A stretch of DNA of 27,770 nucleotides, from positions 50,842 to 78,611 of the forward strand of contig DNRQ01000188.1 of assembly GCA_003499925.1 (NCBI GenBank), given 5' to 3'. Positions within the stretch are counted from its first letter, which is position 1. Every line of letters starts with the position of its first letter. Made by a program: the position numbers and the translations under genes. Shown here one piece after another: positions 13,721 through 21,721 of the stretch. The DNA is from Geobacter sp. (GTDB lineage: Bacteria; Desulfobacterota; Desulfuromonadia; Geobacterales; Geobacteraceae). The notes below the pieces were generated by a model. The model worked only from the letters and a program-made list of their open reading frames with translations. It did not search any database and was not told where the DNA came from.

Positions 13721-15085
13721 TCACCTTCGTGGCAGTTTTTTCAACGCAGCCCGCAAATCGACTGGAGCAACAAAGGCGAAGGCATTCCCCTGTTTTCGCC
13801 TGCGCAGCAGTGGTGTTTTCTCGCTGGAGAGGTTTAGGAGATCGGTCCGCGCTGTCTGGTAGCTCACCCCATGGCTGTTTCGATGTCCCTCGATGGTGTA
13901 CAGGTACCCCGGATGCTTCAGCGCGTGGTCTAGAAGGGCCAGTTGCCGGTGGTTCAACGTTCCCTGTAATACGGTGTAGTCCAGAAGTCTCTCTGCATTC
14001 TCCATTTCACCTGCCTTTCTGGCCAGATATTCGTGCAGTTTTTCGATCGCCTTTTTTATCGTTTCCAGTTGATGGATCAGAAAGTAGGTCAGATCGTTGT
14101 CGTCGGTTTCGGTGTGCAGATAGGCCAGGACGTACTTCTGAGGTGCCTCTTTGATCACCGCCGATATGGAAAGAAACTCGAGCAGCCAGTATCCGTGCCG
14201 CAGCGCGTACCAGTAAAAAAGGGCACGGGCCGTTCTTCCGTTGCCGTCAACGAAAGGGTGGTCGAAGCCTATCATGAAGTGGAGGACTATAGCCTTGAGG
14301 AGGGGATGCAGAAAGTCCTTCCCCTCGTCCTTCCGGTTGGCGAAATCGCAAAGCCTCTCCAGGCGTACTGTCAGCTCCTCAGCCGCAGGGGGCGTGTGCA
14401 GGATCTCCTGCTCGGCGCTGAACACGTGGATCTTGTTCTCAGGGTCTCTGAGTCTACCGGCATTTTCCGGATCTTCGAGTGTCCCTTCGGTGAGGATCCG
14501 GTGCACTTCGAAGATCATTTCCTTGGTAAGGAGTTCGTCGCTTATCTCCCGGATGAACTGCATGGCCCGGTAGTTGTTGACGATCATCTGTTCGCTGTAG
14601 TCTCTCGGGTGCCTGCCCTCACGCAGCATCTCCTTTGCCACTTCGCGCGTCGTTGCGGCCCCCTCGATCTGGCTTGAATTGATAGCCTCTTCCATGAGCG
14701 AGTTTACCAGGTAGGTCTCCCGGGTACTGGGGTTGGTGATCGACTGGCTCGCTTTGATGATCCCGCTTGCGTTCTGGTCGAGCCAGTGAAGGATCTCGTA
14801 CATGTTATCAGTGACTAGATATTGAAACGGCTTTCCATGCTTGTCGAGAAACGGAAGCGTTTTGGACTGGTTTTGCCGGGAGAGCTTGAGGGCAAGCCAA
14901 TACTCTTCAGAGGAAAGTCCCTCCGGAGGCTGCAGGTACCGGACCTTGTCCCAGTGAAAGTATCGTCCCTTTTCGTCGGTGCTTCCCTGGCGCCCCAGCA
15001 TCATTTTTATGGCTTTTTCAGGGTCCTGCCTGAGCAGATTTTCCAGGGTCGCTTTTCGATCGGGGGGGCTGAGGGGAATTTTCAT
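13721..15085 (-). CDS. Fic family protein (class II, self-inhibited)
   Basis: A complete 454-residue Fic protein. The Fic active site is HPFVDGNGRTAR at 276-287, with catalytic His276 and the phosphate-binding GNGR loop. The inhibitory helix motif (S/T)xxxE(G/N) is present upstream as SSQIEG (Ser137, Glu141), so this is a class II enzyme whose activity is blocked by its own N-terminal helix. The C-terminal 100 residues form a winged-helix-like region (LDYTVLQGTLNHRQLALLDH, VSYQTARTDLLNL). Fic enzymes transfer AMP to target hydroxyls; the target is unknown. AGGTG six bases before the ATG supports the start. A perfect eight-base palindrome lies about 45 bases upstream and may be an operator. 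The gene lies between two copies of a 49-bp direct repeat and inside the proposed island, yet it is intact. Confidence 0.92.
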   Translation of the reverse strand: MKIPLSPPDRKATLENLLRQDPEKAIKMMLGRQGSTDEKGRYFHWDKVRYLQPPEGLSSEEYWLALKLSRQNQSKTLPFLDKHGKPFQYLVTDNMYEILHWLDQNASGIIKASQSITNPSTRETYLVNSLMEEAINSSQIEGAATTREVAKEMLREGRHPRDYSEQMIVNNYRAMQFIREISDELLTKEMIFEVHRILTEGTLEDPENAGRLRDPENKIHVFSAEQEILHTPPAAEELTVRLERLCDFANRKDEGKDFLHPLLKAIVLHFMIGFDHPFVDGNGRTARALFYWYALRHGYWLLEFLSISAVIKEAPQKYVLAYLHTETDDNDLTYFLIHQLETIKKAIEKLHEYLARKAGEMENAERLLDYTVLQGTLNHRQLALLDHALKHPGYLYTIEGHRNSHGVSYQTARTDLLNLSSEKTPLLRRRKQGNAFAFVAPVDLRAALKKLPRR

Positions 15086-15126
15086 GATTGCACCTATTGA
15101 TAGGAAATGTGTTGCTGGTATGTTTC

Positions 15127-15149
15127 TACTAAATTTTTGATATTTAGTA
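15127..15149. promoter_or_regulatory. Palindrome upstream of fic (candidate operator)
   Basis: TACTAAAT and ATTTAGTA are perfect eight-base arms separated by seven bases, in an AT-rich stretch 42 bases before the fic ATG. The size and symmetry suit a dimeric repressor. It is nested in a nine-base inverted repeat (15102-15110/15171-15179). Confidence 0.45.
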
Positions 15150-15276
15150 AAGCAGATAGTGGTAGCGGAAACATTTCCTGGTATCTGGGGAGACCCCTAA
15201 ATTAAAGAATGAGATCAAGGCGAAAAAGCGTTTTACTCCTTTGACGTCGGCGAAGATTGTCTGCCGTAATACGATT

Positions 15277-15326
15277 TCTATCGGCGGGGGAGGTCTCCCC
15301 CTCGCTGCGACCGCCAGGGCGAAGAG
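15277..15326. repeat. 49-bp direct repeat, right copy
   Basis: Identical to the block starting at about 13417 and in the same orientation. Sequences on both sides differ from those of the left copy. Confidence 0.85.
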
Positions 15327-15524
15327 CGCCCTGCCGTTCTTCCGCTACCCTCACTACGGCACGGATGAAAAACAGCCTCTTCGGAATTGGGATTTGACAA
15401 CCTATCTCCGCGGCGAACGGGGGTGGGGGAGTCTGGAAATCCGTGGAGATCTGGGGGAAGGAGTGTAAAAACCGGCAAGTAGTGGGGCGTTTATAATATT
15501 TGCTACGGCATATACTACGGCATG

Positions 15525-15560
15525 AACAAAAAAGCACTTACGTCAAAACGTAAGTGCTTG
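15525..15560 (-). terminator. Rho-independent terminator of tRNA-Ala
   Basis: Perfect 11-base arms, aagcacttacg (15532-15542) and cgtaagtgctt (15549-15559), with a six-base loop. On the minus strand the stem is followed by a run of T. It begins eight bases after the tRNA CCA end. Confidence 0.9.
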
Positions 15561-15566
15561 ATTTTA

Positions 15567-15642
15567 TGGTGGAGATGAACGGGATCGAACCGTCGACCTA
15601 TGCGTTGCGAACGCATCGCTCTCCCAGCTGAGCTACACCCCC
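15567..15642 (-). tRNA. tRNA-Ala (anticodon CGC)
   Basis: A 76-base tRNA gene with encoded CCA. The acceptor stem GGGGGTG/CATCTCC has the G3-U70 pair that defines alanine tRNAs. D arm (GTAGCTCAGCTGGGAGAGC), anticodon stem ATGCG/CGCAT around loop TTCGCAA (anticodon CGC, codon GCG) and T arm with GGTTCGATCCC are all regular. A promoter lies 45-75 bases upstream and a terminator just downstream. Its 3' end is the likely integration site of the decayed island on its left. Confidence 0.97.
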
Positions 15643-15693
15643 AATTTCCCCGTTGGACGCCTCAGGATTAGAACTGTCCAAAGGCGCTTTCGT

Positions 15694-15721
15694 TTTATAC
15701 CGCAATCGCTCCGGTTTTCAA
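15694..15721 (-). promoter_or_regulatory. Candidate sigma-70 promoter of tRNA-Ala
   Basis: On the minus strand TTGAAA (15716-15721), a 16-base spacer and TATAAA (15694-15699). Transcription would begin some 45 bases before the tRNA. Confidence 0.55.
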
Positions 15722-15740
15722 AGGGAAAAATAACCAGTGC

Positions 15741-18047
15741 TCACCAGTGCTTGGGGAGTATCACCTTGAACTCGACGCCTTGGCCGGGGGTGTTGTTGAT
15801 CTGTATCTTGCCGCCGTGGTTGGTGATGATCCGGTTGGCTATGGGAAGCCCCAGTCCGGTGCCGCTCTCTTTGGTGGTGTAGAACGGGGTGAAGATGCTG
15901 CTCAGCGCTTCGAGCGGGATGCCGCCGCCGGTGTCGGCGATCTTGACGCTGACGGCGTCGGTCCCCTCCAGCTCGGTCGCCGACACCTGGACCACCAGCT
16001 TGCCGCCGATGTCCATGGCGTCAAGGGCGTTCAAAAGGATGTTGATGAATACCTGCTTGAGCTGCTGCCCGTCGCCCAAAAGCACGAGTTTTTGACGCGG
16101 AAAACGCGTGGTGACGGTGATCTGCTTCTCCTCAAGCGGCGGGTTCACTACGGCCAGCGACTCCTTGACGATGTCGGCTATGTTGCAGCGCGTGTAACAG
16201 ATGGTCGCCTTCTTGGAAAAGAGCAGGATCTCGGATAGGATCCCTTCCAGCCGCAGCACCTCGCGCACGATCAGGTCCGCATGCCCCCACTCGTTGGAGT
16301 CCTGGGGGAGCTTCCGGGCCAGGCGCCCGGCAAATCCGCCGATCGATACCAGCGGCCCCTTCAGCTCGTGGGCGATTCCCGCTGCCATCTCGCCGATGGC
16401 GGCCAGCCGCTCCTTCTGGAGCAGGTTTTCCTGCGCCTCGCTCAGCTGCAGGTTGGCATCCTCGATCTTGTGGTACAGCATGGAGTTCTCGATCGCCATG
16501 CCGGCCTGGTTGGTGAAAAGCTGCAGGAAGCGGAGGTCTTCCTGGGTGATCGGCGCCTTGGTGAGGGCGTTGTCCACCATGACCGCCCCGACGGCCTGGC
16601 CGTGGGCTATCAGCGGCGACGCGGCCAGCGCCGCGCTGCGCCCGGGATGCAGATCGTCCCCACCCATTCCGGCCTCGGCGGGGATGTAGATCAGCCTCCT
16701 CTCCAGCACGGCCTGGGAGGCGATGTTCAGGGTGCTGTTCAGCTCCAGCCGCTTCCCCTGAACCAGCCGGCAGAAATCGGATGCGCGCTGGGCGGCCATG
16801 TCCTCTTCGGAGATGTCCCAGCGGCTGGAAAGGATGTCGTCGCCCCCCCCCTGGGGGATCGAGAGGGGAGGGGAGGTTTCCCTGGTGACCCCCAGCATGC
16901 CGAGCAGCACGCCGGAGCGCTCGTTGGTGAGAAACAGCATGGCACGGTCGAAGAAGGGGGTGGGGCCTGAGGTGAGCGCGGTCAGGGTCAGGTGGATCAG
17001 CTTGTTCAGCTTGATGGTGGAGAGCATGGTGTTGCTCATCCGGTACAGGAGCGAGAGTTCCTTGAGCTTCTGCTCGTTTTCGTCGGCAAAGCTCCGGATC
17101 CGCTCGGAGCAGCTCGCCTCGGCGAGGGCGCACGACAGCAGGCGCGCCATGGTCTCGGCGAGCTCGGCATTTTCCGGTGAGAAGAGGTCGGGGCCGCCGA
17201 ACAGGGTCATGGTTCCAAGGGTTTTGCCGTTGCACCCCAGGGGGAAGCAGATTGCGGGGGAGGAGGAATCGGGGGGCGAGGGGGGCTGCCTGCAGCCGGC
17301 GGCGCCCGCCAGGGTGCGCGCCGAGAGGAGTGCCTCGGACCGGAGCATTTCCGGGAGTGCTCCCTGGGCCTCCCTGCGGCAGCTCTTGAAGATTTGAGGC
17401 TTTCCCGCCTGCTCCTTCCCCAGCCGGATCACGGTACAAAGTGAAAAGGCGCTTGCGGTGCAAAGCCTTGCCAGCTGCGGCAGCAGCGTTGCCGGGGTCT
17501 GCGGCGCGCCCAGCAGCTTTCCCAGCGAGACCATGAGCGACAGGTTGCGGCGCTCCTCCCCGGACTGCTCGGCCTGGGCGAGCCCCGCCACCATCAGGGC
17601 GAAAACCGGCGCAAGCCCGCTTGCCGCGTCGGCGGAGTCGGTGCAAAGTTCGGGCTCGGCGCTGCCCAGGGTCAGCACCGCGACCAGGAGCTTGCCGTCC
17701 AGAACGGGGAGCGAAAGGGATCCCTGCTGCTCCGCCGCGGCAGGCTCGTCGCCGTGCAGCTGGTGGAGCGGCGAGCTCTCCCGGACCAGGGTTTGGGCTG
17801 CGCGACCGGCGCACCCCTGGCCGTACGGTATCAGGCAGTGGCGTTTTTCAGGCGGCAATAAGGTGCTGAAGCGCTGGGTGAGGGCGTTGAGACTTGCATC
17901 GGGTAGGTAAATCGTGGCCGAGGAGAGGCCGAGCGTCCGGGCCGCCAGGCGGAGCAGGCTGATCAGCCGGACCTGGTGGGACCGGCCGGATGCCTGGGCC
18001 ATCCGTAACGCTTGCTCCAGGAGGTTTTGTCCCTTCCGGGCAGCCAT
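15741..18047 (-). CDS. GAF-domain sensor histidine kinase
   Basis: A 768-residue kinase without membrane segments, so a cytosolic sensor. The N-terminal 530 residues contain repeated GAF-like regions (about 20-150, 165-310 and 335-520, the last ending in ITQEDLRFLQLFTNQAGMAIEN), followed by a coiled stretch. The phosphorylated His560 is in GIAHELKGPL. The ATPase part shows the N box (FINILLNALDAM), G1 (IADTGGGIP), F box (FTPFYTTKESG) and G2 (GTGLGLPIA), and ends in the usual VEFKVILP. It is typical of NtrB-like HWE-free class I kinases that partner with a separate response regulator; no regulator gene is adjacent. GGAG six bases before the ATG supports the start. It follows dksA by 39 bases on the same strand, so they probably share a transcript. 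Confidence 0.92.
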   Translation of the reverse strand: MAARKGQNLLEQALRMAQASGRSHQVRLISLLRLAARTLGLSSATIYLPDASLNALTQRFSTLLPPEKRHCLIPYGQGCAGRAAQTLVRESSPLHQLHGDEPAAAEQQGSLSLPVLDGKLLVAVLTLGSAEPELCTDSADAASGLAPVFALMVAGLAQAEQSGEERRNLSLMVSLGKLLGAPQTPATLLPQLARLCTASAFSLCTVIRLGKEQAGKPQIFKSCRREAQGALPEMLRSEALLSARTLAGAAGCRQPPSPPDSSSPAICFPLGCNGKTLGTMTLFGGPDLFSPENAELAETMARLLSCALAEASCSERIRSFADENEQKLKELSLLYRMSNTMLSTIKLNKLIHLTLTALTSGPTPFFDRAMLFLTNERSGVLLGMLGVTRETSPPLSIPQGGGDDILSSRWDISEEDMAAQRASDFCRLVQGKRLELNSTLNIASQAVLERRLIYIPAEAGMGGDDLHPGRSAALAASPLIAHGQAVGAVMVDNALTKAPITQEDLRFLQLFTNQAGMAIENSMLYHKIEDANLQLSEAQENLLQKERLAAIGEMAAGIAHELKGPLVSIGGFAGRLARKLPQDSNEWGHADLIVREVLRLEGILSEILLFSKKATICYTRCNIADIVKESLAVVNPPLEEKQITVTTRFPRQKLVLLGDGQQLKQVFINILLNALDAMDIGGKLVVQVSATELEGTDAVSVKIADTGGGIPLEALSSIFTPFYTTKESGTGLGLPIANRIITNHGGKIQINNTPGQGVEFKVILPKHW

Positions 18048-18086
18048 GGGAACTCCGAAGGATCAACAGCTTGCGGGGTTAGAGGA

Positions 18087-18443
18087 TTAGCGAAGCCTTT
18101 CCTTCTTTTCCTGCTCCATCTTGCAGTCTATGCAGAGCGTCGTCACCGGCCGCGCCTTCAGGCGCGCCTCGCTGATGTCCTCCTCGCAGACCTCGCAGAT
18201 GCCGAAGGTGCCGGCGTCGATGCGCCCCAGCGCCTCCTGGATCTTGTTGATCAGTCTGCGCTCCCGGTCCCTGATCCTCAGCTCGAAGCTGCGGTCCGAT
18301 TCCTGGGTGGCCCGGTCCGTCGGATCGGGGAAGTTGGTCGTGTCGGACGTCATCTCCGAAACGGTCTTGCCCGCCTCTTCGAGGAGCGATCGTTTCTCTT
18401 CCTGCAGGATACCTCTGAAATACTCGAGCTTTTCCGTATTCAT
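18087..18443 (-). CDS. DksA/TraR family zinc-finger regulator
   Basis: A 118-residue protein with the DksA-type layout: an N-terminal coiled-coil region (MNTEKLEYFRGILQEEKRSL to about residue 75) followed by the four-Cys zinc finger CEVC-x17-CIDC near the C-terminus. DksA proteins enter the secondary channel of RNA polymerase and work with ppGpp. In the coiled-coil tip the order of acidic residues differs from E. coli DksA, so the exact paralogue class is uncertain, and no gene symbol is given. I chose the ATG at 18443 (MNTEKL, as in related proteins) over a TTG eight codons upstream. It lies between radA and the kinase on one strand. Confidence 0.9.
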   Translation of the reverse strand: MNTEKLEYFRGILQEEKRSLLEEAGKTVSEMTSDTTNFPDPTDRATQESDRSFELRIRDRERRLINKIQEALGRIDAGTFGICEVCEEDISEARLKARPVTTLCIDCKMEQEKKERLR

Positions 18444-18590
18444 GACACCTGTCCCTTTTCGAATCAATTCGCTATTAAAGAGGATTTTTAGGCATTAGTA
18501 AAGTAAAATTTCGCCTCTAATCCTGAATCTTCACCCTGGCCGCGAGTTCCCGGGCTCCGCGGCGCAATTCCGGACCAGGTACCATGGCCG

Positions 18591-19946
18591 TCAGATGGCG
18601 TCCAGCGCCTCGCCAAGGTCGGCGACGCCGATGATCTCCATGCCGCTCAGCCCTCTCTTCGGTGCGTTCCCCTTGGGGACGATGGCCCTGGTGAAGCCGT
18701 GCTTGACCCCCTCCTTGAGCCGCGCCTCGCCGTTTGACACGGGGCGGATCTCTCCCGAGAGCCCCACCTCCCCGAACACCAGGAGGTCCTGGGGGAGCAC
18801 CGAGTTGCGGAAGCTCGAGACCACGGCGAGCGCCACGGCCAGGTCGGCGCTGGTCTCGAGCACCCGGATCCCCCCCACCACGTTCACGAAGACGTCCTGG
18901 TCCGAGAGCACGAGCCCGCCGTGCTTGGCGATCACGGCGAGGATCATGGCGATCCTGTTCTGGTCCAGGCCGATGCCGAGCCGGCGCGGCGTCCCGTACT
19001 GCGCGGTGACCACCAGCGACTGGATCTCGACCAGAAGCGGCCGGGTCCCTTCCCAGAGCACGCTGATCAGGCTGCCCGGGGCGGCGTTGTCGGTGCGGGA
19101 GAGAAAGATCGCCGAGGGATTTTTCACCTCGCGAAGCCCCCGCTCCGTCATGGCGAAGACCCCCAGTTCGTTCACCGGTCCGAAACGGTTCTTGGTGGTG
19201 CGCATCAGCCGGTAGCGGGCGTCCTCCGTGGAGGAGAGCATGACCTGGGTGTCGACCATGTGGGACAGGGTCATCGGTCCGGCGAGCGACTGGTCCTTGG
19301 TGACGTGCCCGACCAGGATCAGGACCACGCCGGTGGTTTTCGCGTAGCAGGTGAGGGTGGCGGCGCTCTCGCGCACCTGGGAGACCCCGCCCGGAGCCGC
19401 ATCCACGCCGGCCGTATGCATGACCTGGATGGAATCGATGACGATCACCTCGGGTCGCTCGGCGGCGGCCGCTTCCAGCACCCGCTCCACCGAGCTCTCC
19501 GCCAGCATCTTGACCCGGTCCAGCGGGAAGCTGCAGCCTCCGGGCCCGTGCCGGCGATCTGCTGCAGCGACTCCTCGCCGGAGACGTAGAGCACCTCGCG
19601 GCCGGAGGCGGCGTGGCACATGGTCTGCAAAAGGATGGTGCTCTTTCCCGCGCCCGGGTCCCCTCCGATCAGGATCACCGAGCCGGGGACGAAGCCTCCC
19701 CCCAAGCACCCGGTCAAACTCCTCGCTGCCGCTGGAAAAACGGGGCTGTTCGGTGAACTGCACGTCGGACAGCAGGGTGACCGACGAGGTGGCGCCGGCA
19801 AAGCCTTCGCGCCGGCCGGGGGAGGGGAGGCGCACCTCCTGCACGGTGCTCCAGGCGTCGCAGGCGCTGCAGTGCCCCTGCCACTTGGGGTACACCGCGC
19901 CGCAATCCGAGCAGACGTAGCCTGTCTTCACCTTTACCCTTGCCAT
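18591..19946 (-). CDS. radA: DNA repair protein RadA, with a frame-disrupted ATPase segment
   Basis: The 451-residue frame has RadA hallmarks: the C4 zinc finger (CSDCGAVYPKWQGHCSACDAW split as CSDCG and CSACD), the RadA-specific KNRFG motif, and the Lon-protease-like C-terminal domain. RadA helps process recombination intermediates. However, the segment encoded by about 19526-19703 is nonsense in this frame. The true sequence, including GGDPGAGKSTILLQTM (Walker A) and LYVSGEESLQQIAG, is in the neighbouring frame. Three single-base insertions explain it: one in the C6 run at 19698-19703, one near 19549 and one in the GGG at 19525-19527. They sum to three, so the ORF stays open. Either the assembly is wrong here or this RadA lacks its ATP-binding site. 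Confidence 0.9.
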   Translation of the reverse strand: MARVKVKTGYVCSDCGAVYPKWQGHCSACDAWSTVQEVRLPSPGRREGFAGATSSVTLLSDVQFTEQPRFSSGSEEFDRVLGGRLRPRLGDPDRRGPGRGKEHHPFADHVPRRLRPRGALRLRRGVAAADRRHGPGGCSFPLDRVKMLAESSVERVLEAAAAERPEVIVIDSIQVMHTAGVDAAPGGVSQVRESAATLTCYAKTTGVVLILVGHVTKDQSLAGPMTLSHMVDTQVMLSSTEDARYRLMRTTKNRFGPVNELGVFAMTERGLREVKNPSAIFLSRTDNAAPGSLISVLWEGTRPLLVEIQSLVVTAQYGTPRRLGIGLDQNRIAMILAVIAKHGGLVLSDQDVFVNVVGGIRVLETSADLAVALAVVSSFRNSVLPQDLLVFGEVGLSGEIRPVSNGEARLKEGVKHGFTRAIVPKGNAPKRGLSGMEIIGVADLGEALDAI

Positions 19947-20122
19947 ATCTCCCCGGCGCCCTGAGGCGTTAAAGCTGCACGATTAGCGCTGCAAAGCCTG
20001 GCCGAATAGTAAGCCGTTTGCCGCAAACTGTCAACTCCGCGGTCCTTGAGGTCTATTAGTTTGACAAGCTTTCGCTCTCTAAGATAAAATCGCGACGGCT
20101 CTAATTGGAATCGGGGGAGAGT

Positions 20123-21721
20123 TTGACCGCTCAGCAGAAAAAGCTGTTAAGGCTCGTGGTGCCGGCGACGGAAACCGTCGTTTCGCTGTCGCAGGGGCTC
20201 GTCGAGCTGCACAGGGCCGTGAAGGGTGCCGGGTTCTACCCGCAGGGGCACCCCTATCGCACCGAGACGGTGCAGCGCGTCTTCGAGATCTTCCGGGCGC
20301 TCCTTTCGGAACGGGAGCTGCTCCTCTCCGTGAGCCGGCAGGGGTTGCTGCTGGACGGGGATGCGGTGGAGGCAAGCACCATGGTGCTTCAGCTCGCCCA
20401 CGAATGCTTCATCCGCCGCATAGCCAGCGTCACCTTCATGCAGGACCTGCTCCTTGGCGACCTGGAGGCGTTCGTCGAGCTGCTGAGCGGCGACCCGCAC
20501 AAGACCGCGGCCGCCGGCGGCTTCGCCAGGCAGCTGGAGCAGGGCGGGGTGTCGACCATCTGGATCAACGAGAAGGACCTCGACGTCATCTGGGCCAAGC
20601 GCGCCCGGGCGAGCTTCGGGGAGCCGGAGCAGTCGGGCGAGGCGGGGGGGGGGCCGGAAGGGTTCGGCGACCTGGAGCTGGCGGTCCACTCCCTGGACCC
20701 GGCCGACAGGCGCAGCGTGACCCAGCTGCTGGAGATGATGGCGCTGCAAGCGGACGATGCGCGCTACCAGGCGCTGGGCCGCCAGCTGCTGGACCGGATG
20801 GGGGCGGTGCCGGCAGAGGCAGCCTTACTGCCGGTTCTGGTGGAGCTGTTGCGACAGCACCTGGAGCAGCAAAGGAGCCTGCCGCAAAGGGAATATGCCC
20901 TTTTCATCCTGAAGCAACTGGCGGACGGGGCGGCGGATCAGCTGCTCGCCTCCCTGGAGAGCCGGGAGTGCCGGGACAAAGAGGCGATTCACCGGGTACT
21001 GGCGGCCTTGGGGGGCAAGGGGGCCTACTGGATCATCCAGAGGATCTGCCTGGCAGGGGGGCTCTACGAACGGAAGGCGCTCGCCACGGCGCTGGTCAGC
21101 CTCGGCACCCCCGCGATCGCGCCGACACTGGCCATGCTGAAGGACGAGCGCTGGTACGTGGTCAGGAACATGGTCGCCATACTCGGCGAGCTGCGCTGCA
21201 GCGGCTGCCTCCCCGAGCTGAAGAGGCCGCTCTACCATCAGGACGTCCGGGTGCGCAAGGAGGCGGTCCGTGCCCTGATGAAAATCGGCGGCGAGGCGGC
21301 GGAGAGCATGCTGGTCCCCCTTCTGGAGGAGCAGGAAGACGGGGTGGTCAGGCATGTGATCCTCTCGCTGGGACTGATGCGGAGCAGGCAGGCGGTCCCT
21401 GCGCTGTTGAAGCTCCTGGAGCGCCGGGATCTGCTGCTGAATGGACTCGAGGCCAAGAAGGAGCTGCTGGCCGCCCTGGGGCGCATCGGCGACCGCCGGG
21501 CCACGGGGCCGCTTCTGAAGCTGCTGGTACCGCGGGGCTGGCCGGTGCTGGGGAGATGGCTGGAACTCAAGGTCGCGGTCGCCTCGGCGCTCGGGGCTCT
21601 GGGGGACGAGGCCGCCCTGCCGGCTTTGACCGCGCTTGCGGCGGGAAGCGGCGCCCTGGCCGAGGCGTGCCGCGAGTCGCAGGACGCCATAGAGAGAGTT
21701 TCCGGAGGAATCCATGACTGA
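20123..21721 (+). CDS. HEAT-repeat protein with shared N-terminal domain
   Basis: About 532 residues, soluble. The C-terminal 250 residues are a series of HEAT/PBS-lyase-type repeats (for example PTLAMLKDERWYVVRNMVAI, ELKRPLYHQDVRVRKEAVRA, PALLKLLERRDLL, GRIGDRRATGPLLKLL). The N-terminal 150 residues hold a different domain, with the motif GAGFYPQGHP and a strand-turn-strand LLLSVSRQGLLLDGDAV, that appears again in the next gene. Start: TTG at 20123 with GGGGGAG just upstream; a TTG six codons earlier is possible but has no ribosome site. The end overlaps the HD-GYP gene by eight bases (ATGACTGA), so the two are translationally coupled. The function is unknown; the HEAT region should bind a protein partner. 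Confidence 0.85.
   Translation: MTAQQKKLLRLVVPATETVVSLSQGLVELHRAVKGAGFYPQGHPYRTETVQRVFEIFRALLSERELLLSVSRQGLLLDGDAVEASTMVLQLAHECFIRRIASVTFMQDLLLGDLEAFVELLSGDPHKTAAAGGFARQLEQGGVSTIWINEKDLDVIWAKRARASFGEPEQSGEAGGGPEGFGDLELAVHSLDPADRRSVTQLLEMMALQADDARYQALGRQLLDRMGAVPAEAALLPVLVELLRQHLEQQRSLPQREYALFILKQLADGAADQLLASLESRECRDKEAIHRVLAALGGKGAYWIIQRICLAGGLYERKALATALVSLGTPAIAPTLAMLKDERWYVVRNMVAILGELRCSGCLPELKRPLYHQDVRVRKEAVRALMKIGGEAAESMLVPLLEEQEDGVVRHVILSLGLMRSRQAVPALLKLLERRDLLLNGLEAKKELLAALGRIGDRRATGPLLKLLVPRGWPVLGRWLELKVAVASALGALGDEAALPALTALAAGSGALAEACRESQDAIERVSGGIHD

Larger units (their letters stand above)
15086..15531. other. Region upstream of fic, repeats and palindromes
   Basis: No gene seen. 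It holds the fic upstream palindrome (15127-15149) inside a wider inverted repeat (aggaaatgt 15102-15110 with acatttcct 15171-15179), the right copy of the 49-bp repeat, and a direct repeat of ctacggcat (15503-15511 and 15515-15523) next to the tRNA terminator. Confidence 0.5.

Noticed and set aside
16132..17814. Very long open frame inside the histidine kinase gene in another frame
   Set aside because: GC-rich third positions produce long shadow frames. The product is a low-complexity Arg/Gly/Ala/Pro sequence with no family features, and the kinase frame is fully conserved.
20404..21717. Long alternative frame overlapping the HEAT-repeat gene
   Set aside because: Gly/Arg/Ala-rich shadow of the real gene; the HEAT repeats are in the other frame.
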